From NCBI RefSeq assembly GCF_036898095.1, contig NC_090728.1:84876219-84940218 (forward strand): a stretch of DNA of 64,000 bases. The letters are read 5' to 3'. The translations under genes were made by a program, and so were the position numbers. The first letter of the stretch is position 1. Each line of letters begins with the position of its first letter. This DNA is from Palaemon carinicauda (Eukaryota > Arthropoda > Malacostraca > Decapoda > Palaemonidae). The notes under the pieces are model-generated. The model saw only the letters and a list, made by a program, of their open reading frames with translations, was not told the DNA's origin and did no database searches. Shown piece after piece: positions 43,263-55,665 of the stretch.

Positions 43263-43880
43263 AATTGAATAGCTTCATAAATATTCATGCTATTACGACC
43301 GGGAGTGTCGTTCAGCTAACTAAATAACACATGCGTTATGAACGACAGCGCCCACGGCGCCTCCGATGATCGGCGAAGCTCCGAACACTTAAAATTACTC
43401 TAATTTCTCTGTGAAGCAGGAGCTCCAAATTATACACTGTAAAGAATAAATACTCAGCTTTCCTGAGGCAGAAGCTGGAGATTGCAAGATAAATCCTAAG
43501 ATATCGAACACAAACGTTAGAGCAACAGGGAAAACCACCGTGCGAATTTGCTTCGAAAATAAGAATAAGCGCCATCTAGATACTCATAGTAGTACGGGAG
43601 GAAGGGAAATCCTTGATAACGGCTCCCCTTCTATTTTTGCCACTTTTCCCCCTTGAAACAAAAATGCTATTCAGGGTGAAGATTGCTATGTGTCGTATCA
43701 AGATATACATCCCCTGATATTATGCGATACCCTTAAGAGAAATTTTAAGGATATTCGCACCAGGAGTTAGAATTCTGTAGACCTAAAGGTTGATTCTCTG
43801 AGAATATCACTGTAACCAAATAGCCATCAGAAAGCTACCAATAGGAACCTTCCATCAGGACGACATGGCTTGAGCCCAAA
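43263..43880 (-). mobile_element. Family A DIRS 5'-end fragment
   Basis: It aligns with 35490-36112 (shared TAGCTTCATAAAT, AACGACAGCGCCCA, AATTACTCTAATTTC) and ends in the family A right terminus, TCCATCAGGACGACATGG then CTTGAGCCC and an A run. No coding sequence is present. It is a second family A 5' end, lying just to the right of element 4. Confidence 0.7.
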
Positions 43881-44882
43881 AATATATATTACACGTGTTA
43901 TTCTATCTTTAGTCATTTATTGTGAATAAATGTCTATTAAAATGTAATTGCGTTTTATTTCGCCCCACAATTAACACAAATAAAGTATAGCCTGAGTTCT
44001 TTTACTTACCCAAGTAAACCTCATTATTGTATGCTTACAGACAATAAATATAGTTGATACTTTTGTTCCAACAGTATATAAAAACCGTGAGACTCTTGTA
44101 TATCTCGTTGATACTATGTTTGTTCATACAGTATATGCAATCCTTGAGACCCCTTTTCTACTGTCTAGTATGACTCTTCCCTGCAGGGGGCAGGAAGCCC
44201 TAACATTGTCTATGATTAGTGGTAATGACGTATAACGGTAACGTCGTATGTCTCAATGGTCCGGATGACAATAGAAAAACTTGTCCCAAGGTTAAGGCAC
44301 CTATGAAAATCCACAGATACAATACTTTCTAGTAATTCTCTGGTAAACTTCTATCAGGATGACATGGCTTGAACCCAAAAAACGGATTTTGAAGCGAAGC
44401 GAAAAATCTATTTTTGGGTGAGATAGCCATGTCGTCCTGATGGACCCGCCCTCCTTTTCCATAGGAAAGGCCTAGGCAAGATCCCTCCCGAAACTACTAT
44501 ATCTGTAGCACCATGCTCAATGCTACAAGGAATAAGCGCCATCTTGGAAACTCGTAATAGTACGGGAGGAAGGGTAACCTTGATAACGGCTTCCCTTCTG
44601 TTTTCGTCACTCTTCCCCCTCGAAACGAAAACGCTATTCGAGGTGAAGATTGCTATGTGTCGTATCAAGATATAAGTCCCCTGATATTATGCGATACCCT
44701 TAAGAGAAATTTTAAGGACATTCACGCCAGGAGTTAGAATTCTAAAGACCTAAAGGTCAATTCTCTGGGAATATCACTGTAGCCAAATATCCCTTAGAAA
44801 GCTACTAATAGGAACCTTCCATCAGGACGACATGGCTGTCTCATCCAAAAATAGATATTTCGCTTCGCTTCAAAATCTGTTT
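43881..44882 (+). mobile_element. Family A DIRS 3'-end fragment, plus orientation
   Basis: In the plus orientation it holds the family A 3' untranslated stretch (inverse of about 4721-5300), an ICR at 44350-44444 and a terminal inverted repeat to 44882. The end (GCTTCGCTTCAAAATCTGTT) is the family A left terminus reversed. Its 5' part, including all genes, is missing. Together with the preceding fragment it forms an inverted junction of two family A ends. Confidence 0.75.
44350..44444. repeat. ICR of the plus-strand family A fragment
   Basis: It reads CTATCAGGATGACATGGCTT, then GAACCC, the AT-rich centre, and GGGTGAGATAGCC before CATGTCGTCCTGATGGA. This is the circle junction in the forward orientation. 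Confidence 0.75.
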
Positions 44883-44892
44883 AAAGGTCCGT

Positions 44893-45764
44893 CTATTCCG
44901 TTGATCCCATGGGGATCAAGAAGTCCGGGGAGTCGATGGCCTGATTCCACCGGGACTTGAGTCGCCACTGGAGAGACAGAATCCTGAGGCGACCGTTGGA
45001 AACTAGACGGGCCACAGATGAAAGGTGTTCAAGGAGACATAGCCACGTCTGGGCTGGAAGTTCTTCTCGTCTGAGAAATGGTCTTACAACCTTTCTCAGC
45101 CTTATTATCCTGTCGTCTGATGGGAAGGCTTTGTGGAGATTGGTGTCTATTATCATGCGTAGGTATACCAATCTCTGCGTAGGAAGCAGGGGGGTCTTCT
45201 CAAGGTTTACCATGATCCCCAGATCTTGGCAAAGCCTCAGAAGTTTGTCTCGGTGTTGAAGAAGGACTACCACCAGGTACGCTAGGATTAGCCAGTCATC
45301 CAGATACGGATGCCAATCCTGTGTGCCCAAGATAATACTAGGGTGAACACACTAGTGAAGACTTGAGGTGCTGTGGAAAGACCGAAGTACAGCATCTTTA
45401 ACTGGTATTTCCTGTTGTCTACGCTGAATCTTAAATACTTCCTTGAAGATGGATGGATTGGGATCTGAAAGTATGCGTCCTTTAGGTCCAGAGTCCACAT
45501 GAAGTCCCATGGTATAACCGCTTGTCTGACTGTGTCTCCCGTCTCCATGCTGAAGGAGCTTGCTTGACAAACTTGTTCAGAGTTGAGAGGTCGATGACGG
45601 GTTTCTAGCCCCCACACGCATTTTTCACAAGAAAGAGTCGACTGAAAAAAGCCTGGAGACTCGTCAAGGACCTCTTGGAGAGCGCCCTTCTTCAACACAG
45701 TCTGGACTTCTGCCCTGAGGGCTAGCCCCTTTGTCGATCCCATCGCAAAGGAGTCTATTGACAC
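44893..45764 (-). pseudogene. RT of element 5, frameshifted
   Basis: Frame 45288-45764 holds the RT N-terminal and palm part (DLKDAYFQIPIHP, FGLSTAPQVF). Frame 44893-45330 holds the active site (HPYLDDWLILA) and the thumb-like remainder (LLPTQRLVYL). A frameshift near 45320 separates them. The catalytic Asp pair is intact. RNase H is absent because the element is truncated at 44882. Confidence 0.82.
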
Positions 45765-45925
45765 TGGATTCCTGATCAGGGGAGGGAGAGATGTTGTGTA
45801 CTGGACACGAATCCCTGAACGAATTACAGAGACTGTCCAGGGCTTGGCCCCAAATTGCTTTCACCTGTCACAGAAACATTGTAGGCATCCCGCCCCCCGG
45901 TGGACAAGTGCGGGAAATGGCTTTT

Positions 45926-48900
45926 CTAGAGTTTCCGGCCTCGGCTACTCCCTCTGGAAAATTTTCCTCCCCTGGAGAACTTGATGTTTTTCCCGTCTTT
46001 GTTTGGAAAGGGCTTTTTAGACACCGTTATCTTCGCTGCTGTCTTGTTCGTTACAATCTTTGTTGGACAGGACTGCTGAGGAGCTGGTGATTTATAGGGC
46101 TTGGATGTCACAGCCCTATGGAGGAGGGAGCCCTGGTGGGACTTCCTCCATCTCTCAGCAGCATGTTCCATGTCCTTCTGCTCAAACAGGGAGGTTCCCT
46201 CTAAAGAGGAGTTCCTGAGTCTGACGATCTCGGCATTTGGGACCTGCTGGTGGAATCTCTCAAACACCGCATCTCAACGTTTCAGGATGGTGTTTGCCCA
46301 TAACTTCAAGACTTAATGGGCAAGAAACTTGATGGTGCATGTGCCTGAGAGGAGGAAAGTTTCCATCACTTTCCTGGTGCGTTCCTTGGAGAAATCCTCC
46401 GTTCAAACCAGGATTCCCAGGGTCCCACGCGACAGATCAAGCCATGAAGTAACTTGCATGGCATACTTCATGACCTTCTCCTGGTTGAGGATCTCTGCTG
46501 CCGAGAACGAGACATGGCGGCTGGAGAGCCTCTCTAGAAAGACTCCCTTGGTGAGCTCTTCCAGAGAACGATGGAGAGGAAGAGCTGGTTGTGGCTCGTT
46601 AAAGATTTAAAAATACCTCTTCTGCTGGACACGAGGAGGTGGGAGAAGCTTGGCGGTAGAGCAGGAACATTGGGAGAAGGAGAGCTCGGAGAGCTGTTGG
46701 GTGATCTTAGCCGGGGCACTCTTTAGCCCTTGAGACCAGGGCAAGGCTACACAGGTCTTGGAGGGCTTCTAAGTACCGAAGACACAGTCTTAGCCTCTCA
46801 TGGGGGTATCTCCGGGTCCGAAAACACGATGAGTACTTTAATGAGAGTCAGGACCTGCCAGAATGAATGTTCTGACTCTGCTCCCCCTCCGAAATGGGAC
46901 TAACAGCAAAGACTCCTTCTTCCACCCCAGGGAGCTCCTCTCGGGGTGGGATGCTAGCATCCCTGAGTGACTAGCTGCTTCTGTAGGCCTGGAGGTCCTT
47001 GAAAAGGACTTTGTTAGTCTTGGAGGCCTTAGATTCCTTCCGAGGAAGGAGATAGGACTCAATCATCGAAGGCCGGATGGGATTGTCCCTCCTGACTTCC
47101 GTCGGTGGTGGAAAACTCCGTGAGAAGAAACTTCCTCCAAAGGTGGAAGGGAGAAAGTTCAGTCCTCACGCGACTCCCTCAGCAGAGGTGAGTTAGGAGT
47201 GTCCGGCGGGAGGGACAGAAAGGATGGGCCAAGAAGGCCTAACAGGAGTTAGCTTCACCCTAGGGGATGTGATCGTGTCTGAGATTCCTCTTTTCCTCTT
47301 CAGGGGAGAAGAAGCCAAGGTTCTTCGCGGTAGGTCTGCTGGTACCGATGGAAGGGAGGTAAGAGAAGAGCGAGATGACACGGCAGGCCTGAAGGCTTGC
47401 ACTACTGCAATGACCATGGCACCGAACCTGGGATGTTTTCTGACAGATGCACTGTCGGACAGATCCCCTGAAAGGAAAGGAACCGAAGGTACCCTGTAAG
47501 GAGTCTCAACCGATGTTGTTGATGGTGGATCCACCTTTGTAGGACGAATCTTCGGGATCCTGAACCCTTTTGAGCAGCCTTTCCCTTTCTCCAGTGGTCG
47601 CGCTGTAACGTGTTTGTGGGGAGGGGAGTGAGGCAATGGTGAAATGTCTCCGTCTTTATTGTGACGTTCCTTGCATAATTGATCCTGTAAAACCTGTCAG
47701 CGCAATTGAGCAGGAGAGCGCTCGCATGCAGTACGATGCTGTGCAGGAGAGCGCTGGTGTGCCAGAAACTGAGTGCGCAGGTGAACGCTGGCAAGCCAGA
47801 GAGTATTGAAGTGCAGCTGGTGCGCAGGAGAGCGCTTGTGAGTTGGAGAGCGCGGGCGCACAGGAGAACGGCGCTGCGCATGAGAGCCCCGATGCGTAGG
47901 AGAGAGCAGCTGCGCAGGGGCAAGCTGACAAGTTGACGAGCACTGACGAGTAGGTGAGTACAGTAGTACTGGCGAACAAAGGTGCGCTGTCGAGCTGGCA
48001 AACGCTGGTGAACAGAAGATTGCTGGGGCATTGATTGAAATGCACTGGCGAGTAGCAAATGCTGAGGCACCGAAGGGAGCTGAAGCGCTAAAAGAGCGCT
48101 GACGCCCTGGAGAAAACTTGATGCACTAGCAAGCGATGACACTCTGGAAAGCGTCGATGTGCTGGAGGGCGCTGACGAGATGCTTTTGCACTGTAGGGCA
48201 GGCACTGACGAGATGCTGGTGCACTGTAGGGCGCTGACGAGATGCTGGTGCACTATAAGGCGCTGGTGAGCATTTGCGCTTTGCTAAAGCTTAGAAGGTG
48301 CAGCACTAACAGGATGAGGTGACAGGAACAGTAAAGGCAGTTCAGCACATCGATGTGAAGGCAGAACTGGAATCGGGATGTGTCCTTTGGAAGGGCGAAC
48401 ATCAACGGACGGGAATCGCAAACGATCCACAGAAGAGTCCAGGACCGAAGTCCGAGGACTAGCTGCAGGGTCAACAGGAGAAGGTCCAGGAACAGGCGAA
48501 AGTCGAGGGCCAGAAGACGACTGAAGCGGAGGCTCCTCTGCGGGAGACGGCTGCGAGGATGAGGCTGAAGAGCCGAAGAGGGGCCTTTTCACCAATGGTG
48601 AAGGGCTACCTCTACGGCGAAGCGGAGGGCAAGCTGTGCGTCGAAGATGCCCTCTGGGGTCAGTAGACCAGCAAGCTGACCTTTAGAAGCAGCAGTCCTC
48701 TGCAGAGGAGTCTCTATGAGTGAACTCCCTCGAGGAGGGAAAACATTCACAGGAGAGATTGAAGAAAGGCTAAGTTCCCCCTCGAAGGATGAGCTGGAAC
48801 GGGGGAACAGAGTCGGCAGCAACAGTTGGAGAGTCTGAAGGTGCAGGGGCGGTCGGCAGCGGCCACAGAAGACACCTCAGACACTACCACGTCAACACAC

Positions 48901-49485
48901 AACAGAGGATCTACCTCCGAAGTCGACGACGGCTGCGCACCAGAACCGCCAGGAGTCCTTGGAGGGCGGACCTGGAATCCCCAAGGATGACCACACCTGT
49001 ACAATGGGAGACAGAGACAATGCCTCATCCAGGGGGAGAGATAGGGCCGCTTCGCTAGGGGAAGCAACACCATCTCTCAAGGACCGAGATTGGCCTTAAA
49101 TTAAAGGGTCTTCGCTACTACTCGATGTTCTCTTAGCAGGAGCTTCAGAGGAAGGAAGGGAAACAGAAGAGGTCTTGTGTTTTTCCCCTTTCAAAGAAAC
49201 CTTCTAAGGAGAAATATCCCACTTTGACTTCTTCCACCGTCGCCCAAACCTTTCCCACTGGGAAGCAGACCACTCCCGACACTCAATACACCTGTTACCA
49301 CTATCACTCTGTTGACCTCTGCAGGCCGGACAAAGGGTGTGGCGATCGGTGTCCAAGGCCGACATGAAGGTTCCACAGGGCAAGTACGCATCGTCGCAGG
49401 AGTCAACACACACATTAGCAAAAGAAAAAGCACAAACAAAAGCATTAAATGGCAGTCGAAATAGGCGAAGGATGAAGAACGGCAA
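45926..49485 (-). pseudogene. gag of element 5, degenerate
   Basis: The N-terminal segment at 49204-49485 has a Cys/His cluster (RHTLCPACRG, NRCIEC) like element 4. The middle is disrupted by a minisatellite (47690-48280). Later pieces are 47193-47636 (LKRKRGISDTITSPRVKL, matching element 6) and 45926-46267 (LFEQKDMEHAAERWRKS, the conserved gag core near its C-terminus). Several frameshifts and stops occur. It is assigned as gag by order and by similarity to elements 4, 6 and 7. Confidence 0.68.
47690..48280 (-). repeat. Degenerate minisatellite in element 5 gag
   Basis: Short diverged repeats around GAGAGCGCTGGTG and GGCGCTGACGAGATGCTGGT. They occupy the same part of gag as the unrelated repeats of elements 0, 4 and 6. 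The best-ordered part (48170-48270) repeats GCTGACGAGATGCT. Unit lengths vary, which explains several frame breaks. Confidence 0.7.
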
Positions 49486-49559
49486 CGACCGTACACCATC
49501 CGAGCCGAAAGCAAAGCGAGCTAAATCCTCGGTGTGTGAGCGGGAGCGGTTGCAAGCTA

Positions 49560-49692
49560 CCCACCCCTACCCCCCTAACTAGCGGAATGAGTACTTAACC
49601 CTGGCTGAACTTTAATGGCTCGTCCTTTTAGCTCCGCTAAAAGTAATAACTCCAAATAAATAGCGTAGGTTTGTATTCTAGATACAGAACAA
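49560..49692. repeat. Right terminal repeat of element 5
   Basis: It has CTAACTAGCG, TTTAATGGCTCG, GCTAAAAGTAATA and AAATAGCGTAGGTTTGTATT, and ends at AACAA. It is the counterpart of 63110-63233 in element 6. Confidence 0.72.
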
Positions 49693-51500
49693 AATGGTAA
49701 TTAAATCAAAATGTCGTAGGTCGTACAGCACTGGGCCATACATCTGGCAGACAGCCCTGACAACGATCATACCGTAGCTTGGTTCTTCGCCAACATATGG
49801 CATTACTAGTAAGTCAGAGCACCAATCAGCTGATGTTTATAAACAGTCACAGCATTTCAGATTACGGTATATTGCTTTCATTTTCATAGCACCGGTAATA
49901 ATACAATAATACCAGTAATAAAATAAGGTTGCAAGGATTTTGGGGTAGGTAAAAGTACCCAGTACTGAGCGTAAGTTGGGTTAGCGAGCATCAGAGAGAA
50001 GATTAGCCTAAGCCTATAGGTCTCAAACTTTGCTAGGATGTATAAGATGCAGGGCGATTTTTCCTATCCAAATTTTGGGAAAAAAAAGTGTGTCCTATAG
50101 GCCGTCAAATACGGTAAGTACTTTCAATACTTTGACGAATTATCTGGAGATGTTAGGGAGAAACTGACTGGAATGGAGGAGGAGCTTGATTTAGGGCAGA
50201 CTACATATTGTATGTCTGGTTATGGGAAGGAAGAAGGGTCATGAATAACCTGACTCCACAAGGAATACAACCACAAATTAGAGAGAGGTCTAAGGATGCA
50301 TTGGAACAATGCTCTGATCTGTATGATGGTACATAGCCCTTGCTAGCCCTCGAGAATGAACATCCACCCATAAGGGTAACATATGCAACTGGCGAAACAA
50401 ACCACCTTCGATAGCCACAATAGCTCGCTTGCCCGCATGCAGTTGCGAGAACTCTCCAACTTCTCTGACTCTGGGTAAGTGCTCGAAACACGAGCCTGAG
50501 CATCGTGAAAACATTAAAAACATTACTGTGTTTGAAGACCCTTACAGAGCTTGCGGAGAAGCTTGCGGGAATAGTGTGTGTGTGACGAACCACAAACATT
50601 ATTGCTCAAAAGGATTTGATCCTTGACCAACCGTAGCATTGTGAAAATGTTCCTGAGCAGGCGTGGCCCCCACGAGAAGTACATGCAGCTAGCGAAGCGA
50701 TCAGACCTTTGTCAGTACTGTATAGATGTTTGTTCACCAGCCCCGTGGGCAGGACAAGCGTCCCTGTAAATGAATATTTGTTTGCTATCATTCGTAAACG
50801 TAAGCACAAGCTGACTCAGGCTCTGGAAACTAACCTTGAAAGGTTGTCTCACTAGACCTTTGTGACCTGAGGGCGTGACGGGGTGAGGAGATATCGCAGC
50901 AAGTAGGAGGCCGACACCATATGAGTGCTTTAAAGAGCTCTCTATCCCGTAGGGAAGAGAAACCCAAGATAATAACCCAGAAGGATTATGTTTCAAGACT
51001 CATTGTATTCGGAACAACGGAGGGATGTAGCAGTCGCAAGCTATCAGAATGCTTTCCTATCTGCGGCGTTAACCCAGCAGGATTATGTCTAACGAGACTC
51101 TTTGTGCCCTGGGGTCACAATGGCCGCATGTGGCACCTGCTAGCATCCCCATTTGTGGCAATAACCCCTGAGGGTTCAGTCTTGGACAAGCGCACATGCA
51201 CAACCAAAGTAGCTTGTAGATGCCCCTTTCTATGGGAATGTTAGTAAGCACCAGTAATTGTGTAGACCTCATCAAAGAGGAAAGCTTGCCCATACACCTC
51301 GCTACGCTTTGTGTCGGGTGGGCTGTCTCTCATGAAAATGAAGTCACGCATGTAAGGATTTGTTCACCCCAGTATGTAAAAAACACAAACACTAACCAGG
51401 TTCCCAGAGGAGGTTAGAAAGTTAGGTCTTGTGAACGCTTTGTTTGTCAAAGCAAGCACCGGTGAGTGTTAGCGAGGCACTACCGAAGAAGCATGTATTT
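49693..51500. other. Unassigned stretch with no clear gene
   Basis: From 49693 to about 50200 the sequence is AT-rich and nothing is recognised. From about 50250 to 51400 there are loosely recurring phrases (GATTATGT, GACTC, CTTTGTG..CC, CATGCAGTTGCGA and CATGCAGCTAGCGAAG) that suggest an eroded minisatellite. Frames of up to 132 codons on the minus strand show no known domain. It may belong to element 7 or to another lost DIRS gag. Confidence 0.4.
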
Positions 51501-54500
51501 GAGGCAACAATGAAGTTGAAGCTCTGCACACTGGCGAGTAGAGACCCTCCAACTTGATGAGTACTGTGGGGAGCAATATGAGTTGCTTCCACACCATCAG
51601 GCAGAGGAGCTCAATCACCCACATTGCTAGGGCTCTGTGGATAGGAGTGCAACACTGCGCATGACTTCTCTGCAAGACTAGGGTCTTTGCTAACACACAC
51701 TTGACACATTATGAAGCAAAGTACTAATACCCTTCTACCAGAGGAGGTATTTGCTCGTAAGGAGACGAATAACACTGTGCTGAAATAGAACAGCAGGTTC
51801 TCCCTCGTGAGAACTCGAAACCCCAAGACGCAGGTCCCGAAGGGCATGGCCTCACAAAACTCTATGAGCTTTGTTGTGGTAAATGACAGATTTTCCAGGG
51901 GATGGCCCTGCAGTGAAGCCATTGCTGCCATCTGATCAGCTGGCATCCTCCCACTGGTCGAAGAGTGGGAGGAGTGGGCCCCCTAGCAAAGACGTCGACC
52001 ACTTCTACTTCCTCTCCACCCATGTTCTTTCTGGATCTTGTCCTTAAATGGCTGCTTGGACAAAGATGCCTTCTTCAGATTAGCTAGTATGGGCGTGCCT
52101 TTCAATGTTTAGTGTACCTGTCTCCCTACTGAAGAGGCTTTTGGTGCCGCAGGTATCAGAGAGGTTGCCCGAGCCGTGATGGCCCGATGAAGGAGGGAGT
52201 CCTGGCTCGCCTTCCACCACTTCTCCGTCAATGTCTACTTCCTCCAGCAGAAACAAAGCTGGAGACTTAAGGTAGGAATTCCACAAGAAGAAAGCATATC
52301 TCCTTGAAATCTTGTGCTGGAATTCAGATAGCACAGCGTCACACCTCTTCAGTAGCCAATTGACCCACTGGATCGCAGCGTTATGGATTAAGAATTCCAT
52401 TGGCCTTGCACCTGAGAGAATAACATACTTAAAACAGTTGCCACTTCTTAGGCTCAGTGAGATCCTCAAAAGTGACAAGGTGGGCAACCATTCCAGAGTG
52501 GTAAATCCTAAAAGCTGCTCAAAGAAACATTTTTACTACACATTCCACATTTAGTGCCTCGGTTGATGAGAACGTCACTGGCTCCAAGGCTAGTGTCTCT
52601 CAAGACAGACCTTATGATAGGGCTGAAACTGCCAGGTCTAACAGCAGAGGAGACTGATGATTGTTAAGGTTTTCCTAGTACTTCCTGTCTCCTATACAGA
52701 GGAAGTAACTTGAACGACCCGCTAACCCTTAGGGAGTCCTTTCTAGCTGGAATGGGGATACCAGTCTAGACCACAGTAGCTCTAACAGTTGCCTAAAGGC
52801 ACCAAGAGAGCAGCAACGGATGCTAATTACTGCATCTCTCCACTTGGGAGAACATATGGCCTCCCTGAATAAATTGATCAAGCGTATGCAAGCAAGCACT
52901 TGCCAAAACATAGAGTCCAACTCTTACTCTTGTGTCAGGGACTTTTGGCCTTGCAGCTGTTGGCAATTCATTAAAAGAATGGTCAGAATCCGAGCCAGAG
53001 TCGTCATCGGGATTGGCTATCGGGGGACAAGACCTAGAATGGGACAACACTGACTTCCAGTACAGAATCTGAAGCCTTCACCACTGTCTCTTTAAAGCTT
53101 TAAGTTCCCCAAGTTTTGGTTTCCTTCCATTCATGGGGCTCGCCCATGAATGACACAAGGATACTAGGATTGGCATTGTGCCTCCGAGGATGAAAGAGGG
53201 AAGATTTCAATTGGCAAGAGACTAACTCGATGAAGAAAAGTTCCATCCCTTAAGAGTCGTAGGTTGAAAGGTGTCACCTTGTGGAGGAGTAACCTGTCTT
53301 GAACACCGCCGCTTAAGGGTTGGTCTGGTGGACACCAAACTCAACCTCTCCCACTTGGAGGGAAGCCCCACTGGTTTGGGGTTCACTCTCAGCACCTCTT
53401 GGTTACATTTCCACCTCGAATTGTGTTCCTGTCTCGCTACAGGAGCAGAGTATTTGATGCCCAAAGGAAAAGGAATAGGCTTACTGGCCTGAGTGGGAAC
53501 CCAAGATGGAATTGTATTGCTGGATCTGGCTACATGACCCAACCTCGGGTAAGACGGAGGAGAATCACTTTGGTGAACATACCCTTCCTCAGGGTCAGAC
53601 ACAAATGATTTTATCAGAAGTAATTGAGCAGGTAGGATCAAATTACTCCTAACCTTCCTTGCAAGTGCTAACAAGCCGTGCAATTATTAGAGTTACAGGT
53701 AACTCAGCTCGCTGAGGACTAGTAACATCTCGCTAGAATCCAAATCAGCATACGCACTTGGCTGCAGAACGATCAACAAATTTACCTGCAAGTTCAATAG
53801 AACTCTGCTCTGGAGAGCTAAGGGGATAAGCGTCGGAACACGCTGTCGCTTCCGCGCTGCCTGGGGAGTAGAACTCTCTGGCGGAGGACAACCACTCGCA
53901 CTTATGAGGGAGGCCATCGAATTCCGAAGAGCACCAAAGGAGAGGAAAGACCAGGTCTCCTTCCTACTGAGCGAGCACTCTCTCCACAGAGGGAGAAAGT
54001 ACTGAGAGGAAACTCTGGTGAGACCCACCTTCCGGAAAGTCCGATGGGAGAGGAATCATGGAGAAAGAAGGTCCCAAGGGCACAAAACTGTGCAGGAGGG
54101 GAAGGGAGAGAGACAGCCTGACCTGTAGGTTGACCAAGAGTCAACCGGCTATCACTAACACTCGATCATTCCCCAGAGAAGACCGATCGAACCAAGTCAG
54201 AGAAGAGGGTACGATAGCTGAAGGAAAGAAGTCTGGACATTTTCGACTCTGAAGACGATCCCAAGGGCAAAGAGCCTCTTTTCGATTTCTTCCTCCTCCT
54301 GCTATACTGCTCCTACTCGGAGGACTCTGGGCAAAGAGAATCCTGCGCGCAGGAGCGTCCTCTGCACGCTCGACAAAGATGGTGAGGGTGCTCCTCCCTC
54401 AAGCACAGCCACACCTGAAAGAAAAAGGGAGTTTTTAATATTTTAGCTAAGTCAGTTAATCGTGTAAGGAAACATCTTTATTTGACCACAGCTGAAATCA

Positions 54501-54657
54501 AAGTGAAAAAGGTACAAGTGAGCAATGATTCTCCCTGCTACCACTGAACTAGTAGCTGACACCTCGTTAAAAGTTTTAATGGCCGTACCTCTGCTGGTAC
54601 TGATCTCTTCTCCTATGTTAAAGAATGAAAGGTATTTTTACAATATAGGAACAAATG
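51500..54657 (-). mobile_element. DIRS-like element 7 (family D), eroded
   Basis: The minus-strand gag resembles elements 5 and 6: 52080-52487 has a WNSYLKSPALF segment and the string AGGAGGGAGTCCTGGC, close to the gag C-terminal region of element 5. The part 53220-54400 aligns loosely with the middle of gag. A remnant containing EAMPFG near 51840 may be RT. The right end is at about 54657: CCTCGTTAAAAGTTTTAATG through TATAGGAACAA is a decayed copy of the element 6 right repeat. No left end or recombinase was found. Confidence 0.55.
52080..54420 (-). pseudogene. gag of element 7, degenerate
   Basis: Broken frames of 135 (52080-52487), 75 and 153 codons (53222-53683). The first has the segment AIQWVNWLLKRCDAVL followed by a region similar to the gag C-terminal core in elements 5 and 6. 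Between them are stops in all frames. A pyrimidine tract and AG near 54415 (CTTTTTCTTTCAG on the minus strand) could be a splice acceptor before gag, but this was not confirmed by a matched donor. Confidence 0.45.
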
Positions 54658-55310
54658 AGGTTTGTTTGTTTTATGGGCACACCAGAATCAACTAGTAAAT
54701 CAAATAGTAACAATGGGGAATAATTCTATTCTAATGAGGGAATTAAACCTATCCTTTCAAAATAAATGAAATTTGGGGTCTAATAAAACACTTTCTATAG
54801 AACAATAAAAGGCTTTTACTGGACAGAGCCAATCAATAAAACACTGACATTCAAAAATGAAGTTTTACAAAAATAATTTAATGTGTCAAGAAGAATGTCT
54901 GAAAAGAAACACATCTCATTTTCATGTTATAAAGGCTCTAAAGTTTGGGATTTATTGAAAAAGCTTTTTTATTTGGAGCACTGTATTACGGAAGACTCAC
55001 ATGTGCTTTTTTCGCTTTATTTCCAGTAAGGAATCCCATAAGTATCATTATATGATAACCTTCAATGCATAACAAACAAGATATATTACTTTCCAGTCAT
55101 TAAATGAAAAATTATGGTAGGCTACTTCAAATAACCTGAATTGAAATACATGACAAAAGTTAATATCTAAATTACTTGATACAACAGCAAGACCTGAGAT
55201 ACTTGTGAGATATAAAGTACATTACCCAAATCTATCATTTTCAAAATTAAAAAGCTGTTTTCACCTTAAACAAGACAGTATCAAATGCAATATTGCAGAA
55301 AATATTTAAT
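54658..55310. other. AT-rich stretch between elements 7 and 6
   Basis: About 650 bp, strongly AT-rich, with no open frame longer than background and no recognised repeat. It may be unique host intergenic or intronic sequence. Confidence 0.5.
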
Positions 55311-55500
55311 ATGACAAATTCGAAGATAATTTGTATTTTTCCTAACCATACAAACCTTAGCTATTTACAAAGGGTATTACTTTTAGCGTAGCTGAAATGG
55401 CGAGCCATTAGAATTTAACGAGGGTGTATTACCCCCGCGCTAGTTAGCGGGGGGGTAGGGGAGTGGTAGCTAGCTACCCCTCCTCCCCCTCACACACAGG
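55311..55500. repeat. Left inverted terminal repeat of element 6
   Basis: From about 55365 to 55500 it is the inverse of 63060-63200, including GGTAGCTAGCTACCCCTCCT and CGCTAGTTAGCGGGGG. The outer 50 bp (CGAAGATAATTTGTATTTTT) are unique to this end and recur only in the ICR. Confidence 0.88.
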
Positions 55501-55566
55501 TGAATACTCACTTTCACTTAGAGGTAGGACTTGTCTTGGGGGACAGGGCTGGCGGGCAAATATGTG

Positions 55567-55665
55567 TAAATAGCTAAGGTTTGTATGGTTAGGAAAAATA
55601 CAAATTATCTTCGAATTTGTCATTTGTTCCGTAACCGAAATACAAACCACGCTATTTACAAAGGG
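55567..55665. repeat. Internal complementary region (ICR) of element 6
   Basis: Its reverse complement reads TGTAAATAGCGTGGTTTGTA, then TTTCGGTTACGGAACAA (the right end), then ATGACAAATTCGAAG and GATAATTTGTATTTTTCC (the left end), with no gap. It matches the two outer ends almost base for base. Confidence 0.9.

Larger units (their letters stand above)
44883..49692 (-). mobile_element. DIRS-like element 5 (family D), 5' half
   Basis: Minus-strand element with RT (44893-45764) and gag (about 45926-49485). Its right terminus ends ATACAGAACAA at 49692. RNase H, recombinase, ICR and left repeat are missing, cut off at 44882 by the family A fragment. It resembles element 6 in RT and gag, so both are placed in family D. 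The right repeat (49560-49692) shares TTTAATGGCTCG and GCTAAAAGTAATA with element 6. Confidence 0.75.
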
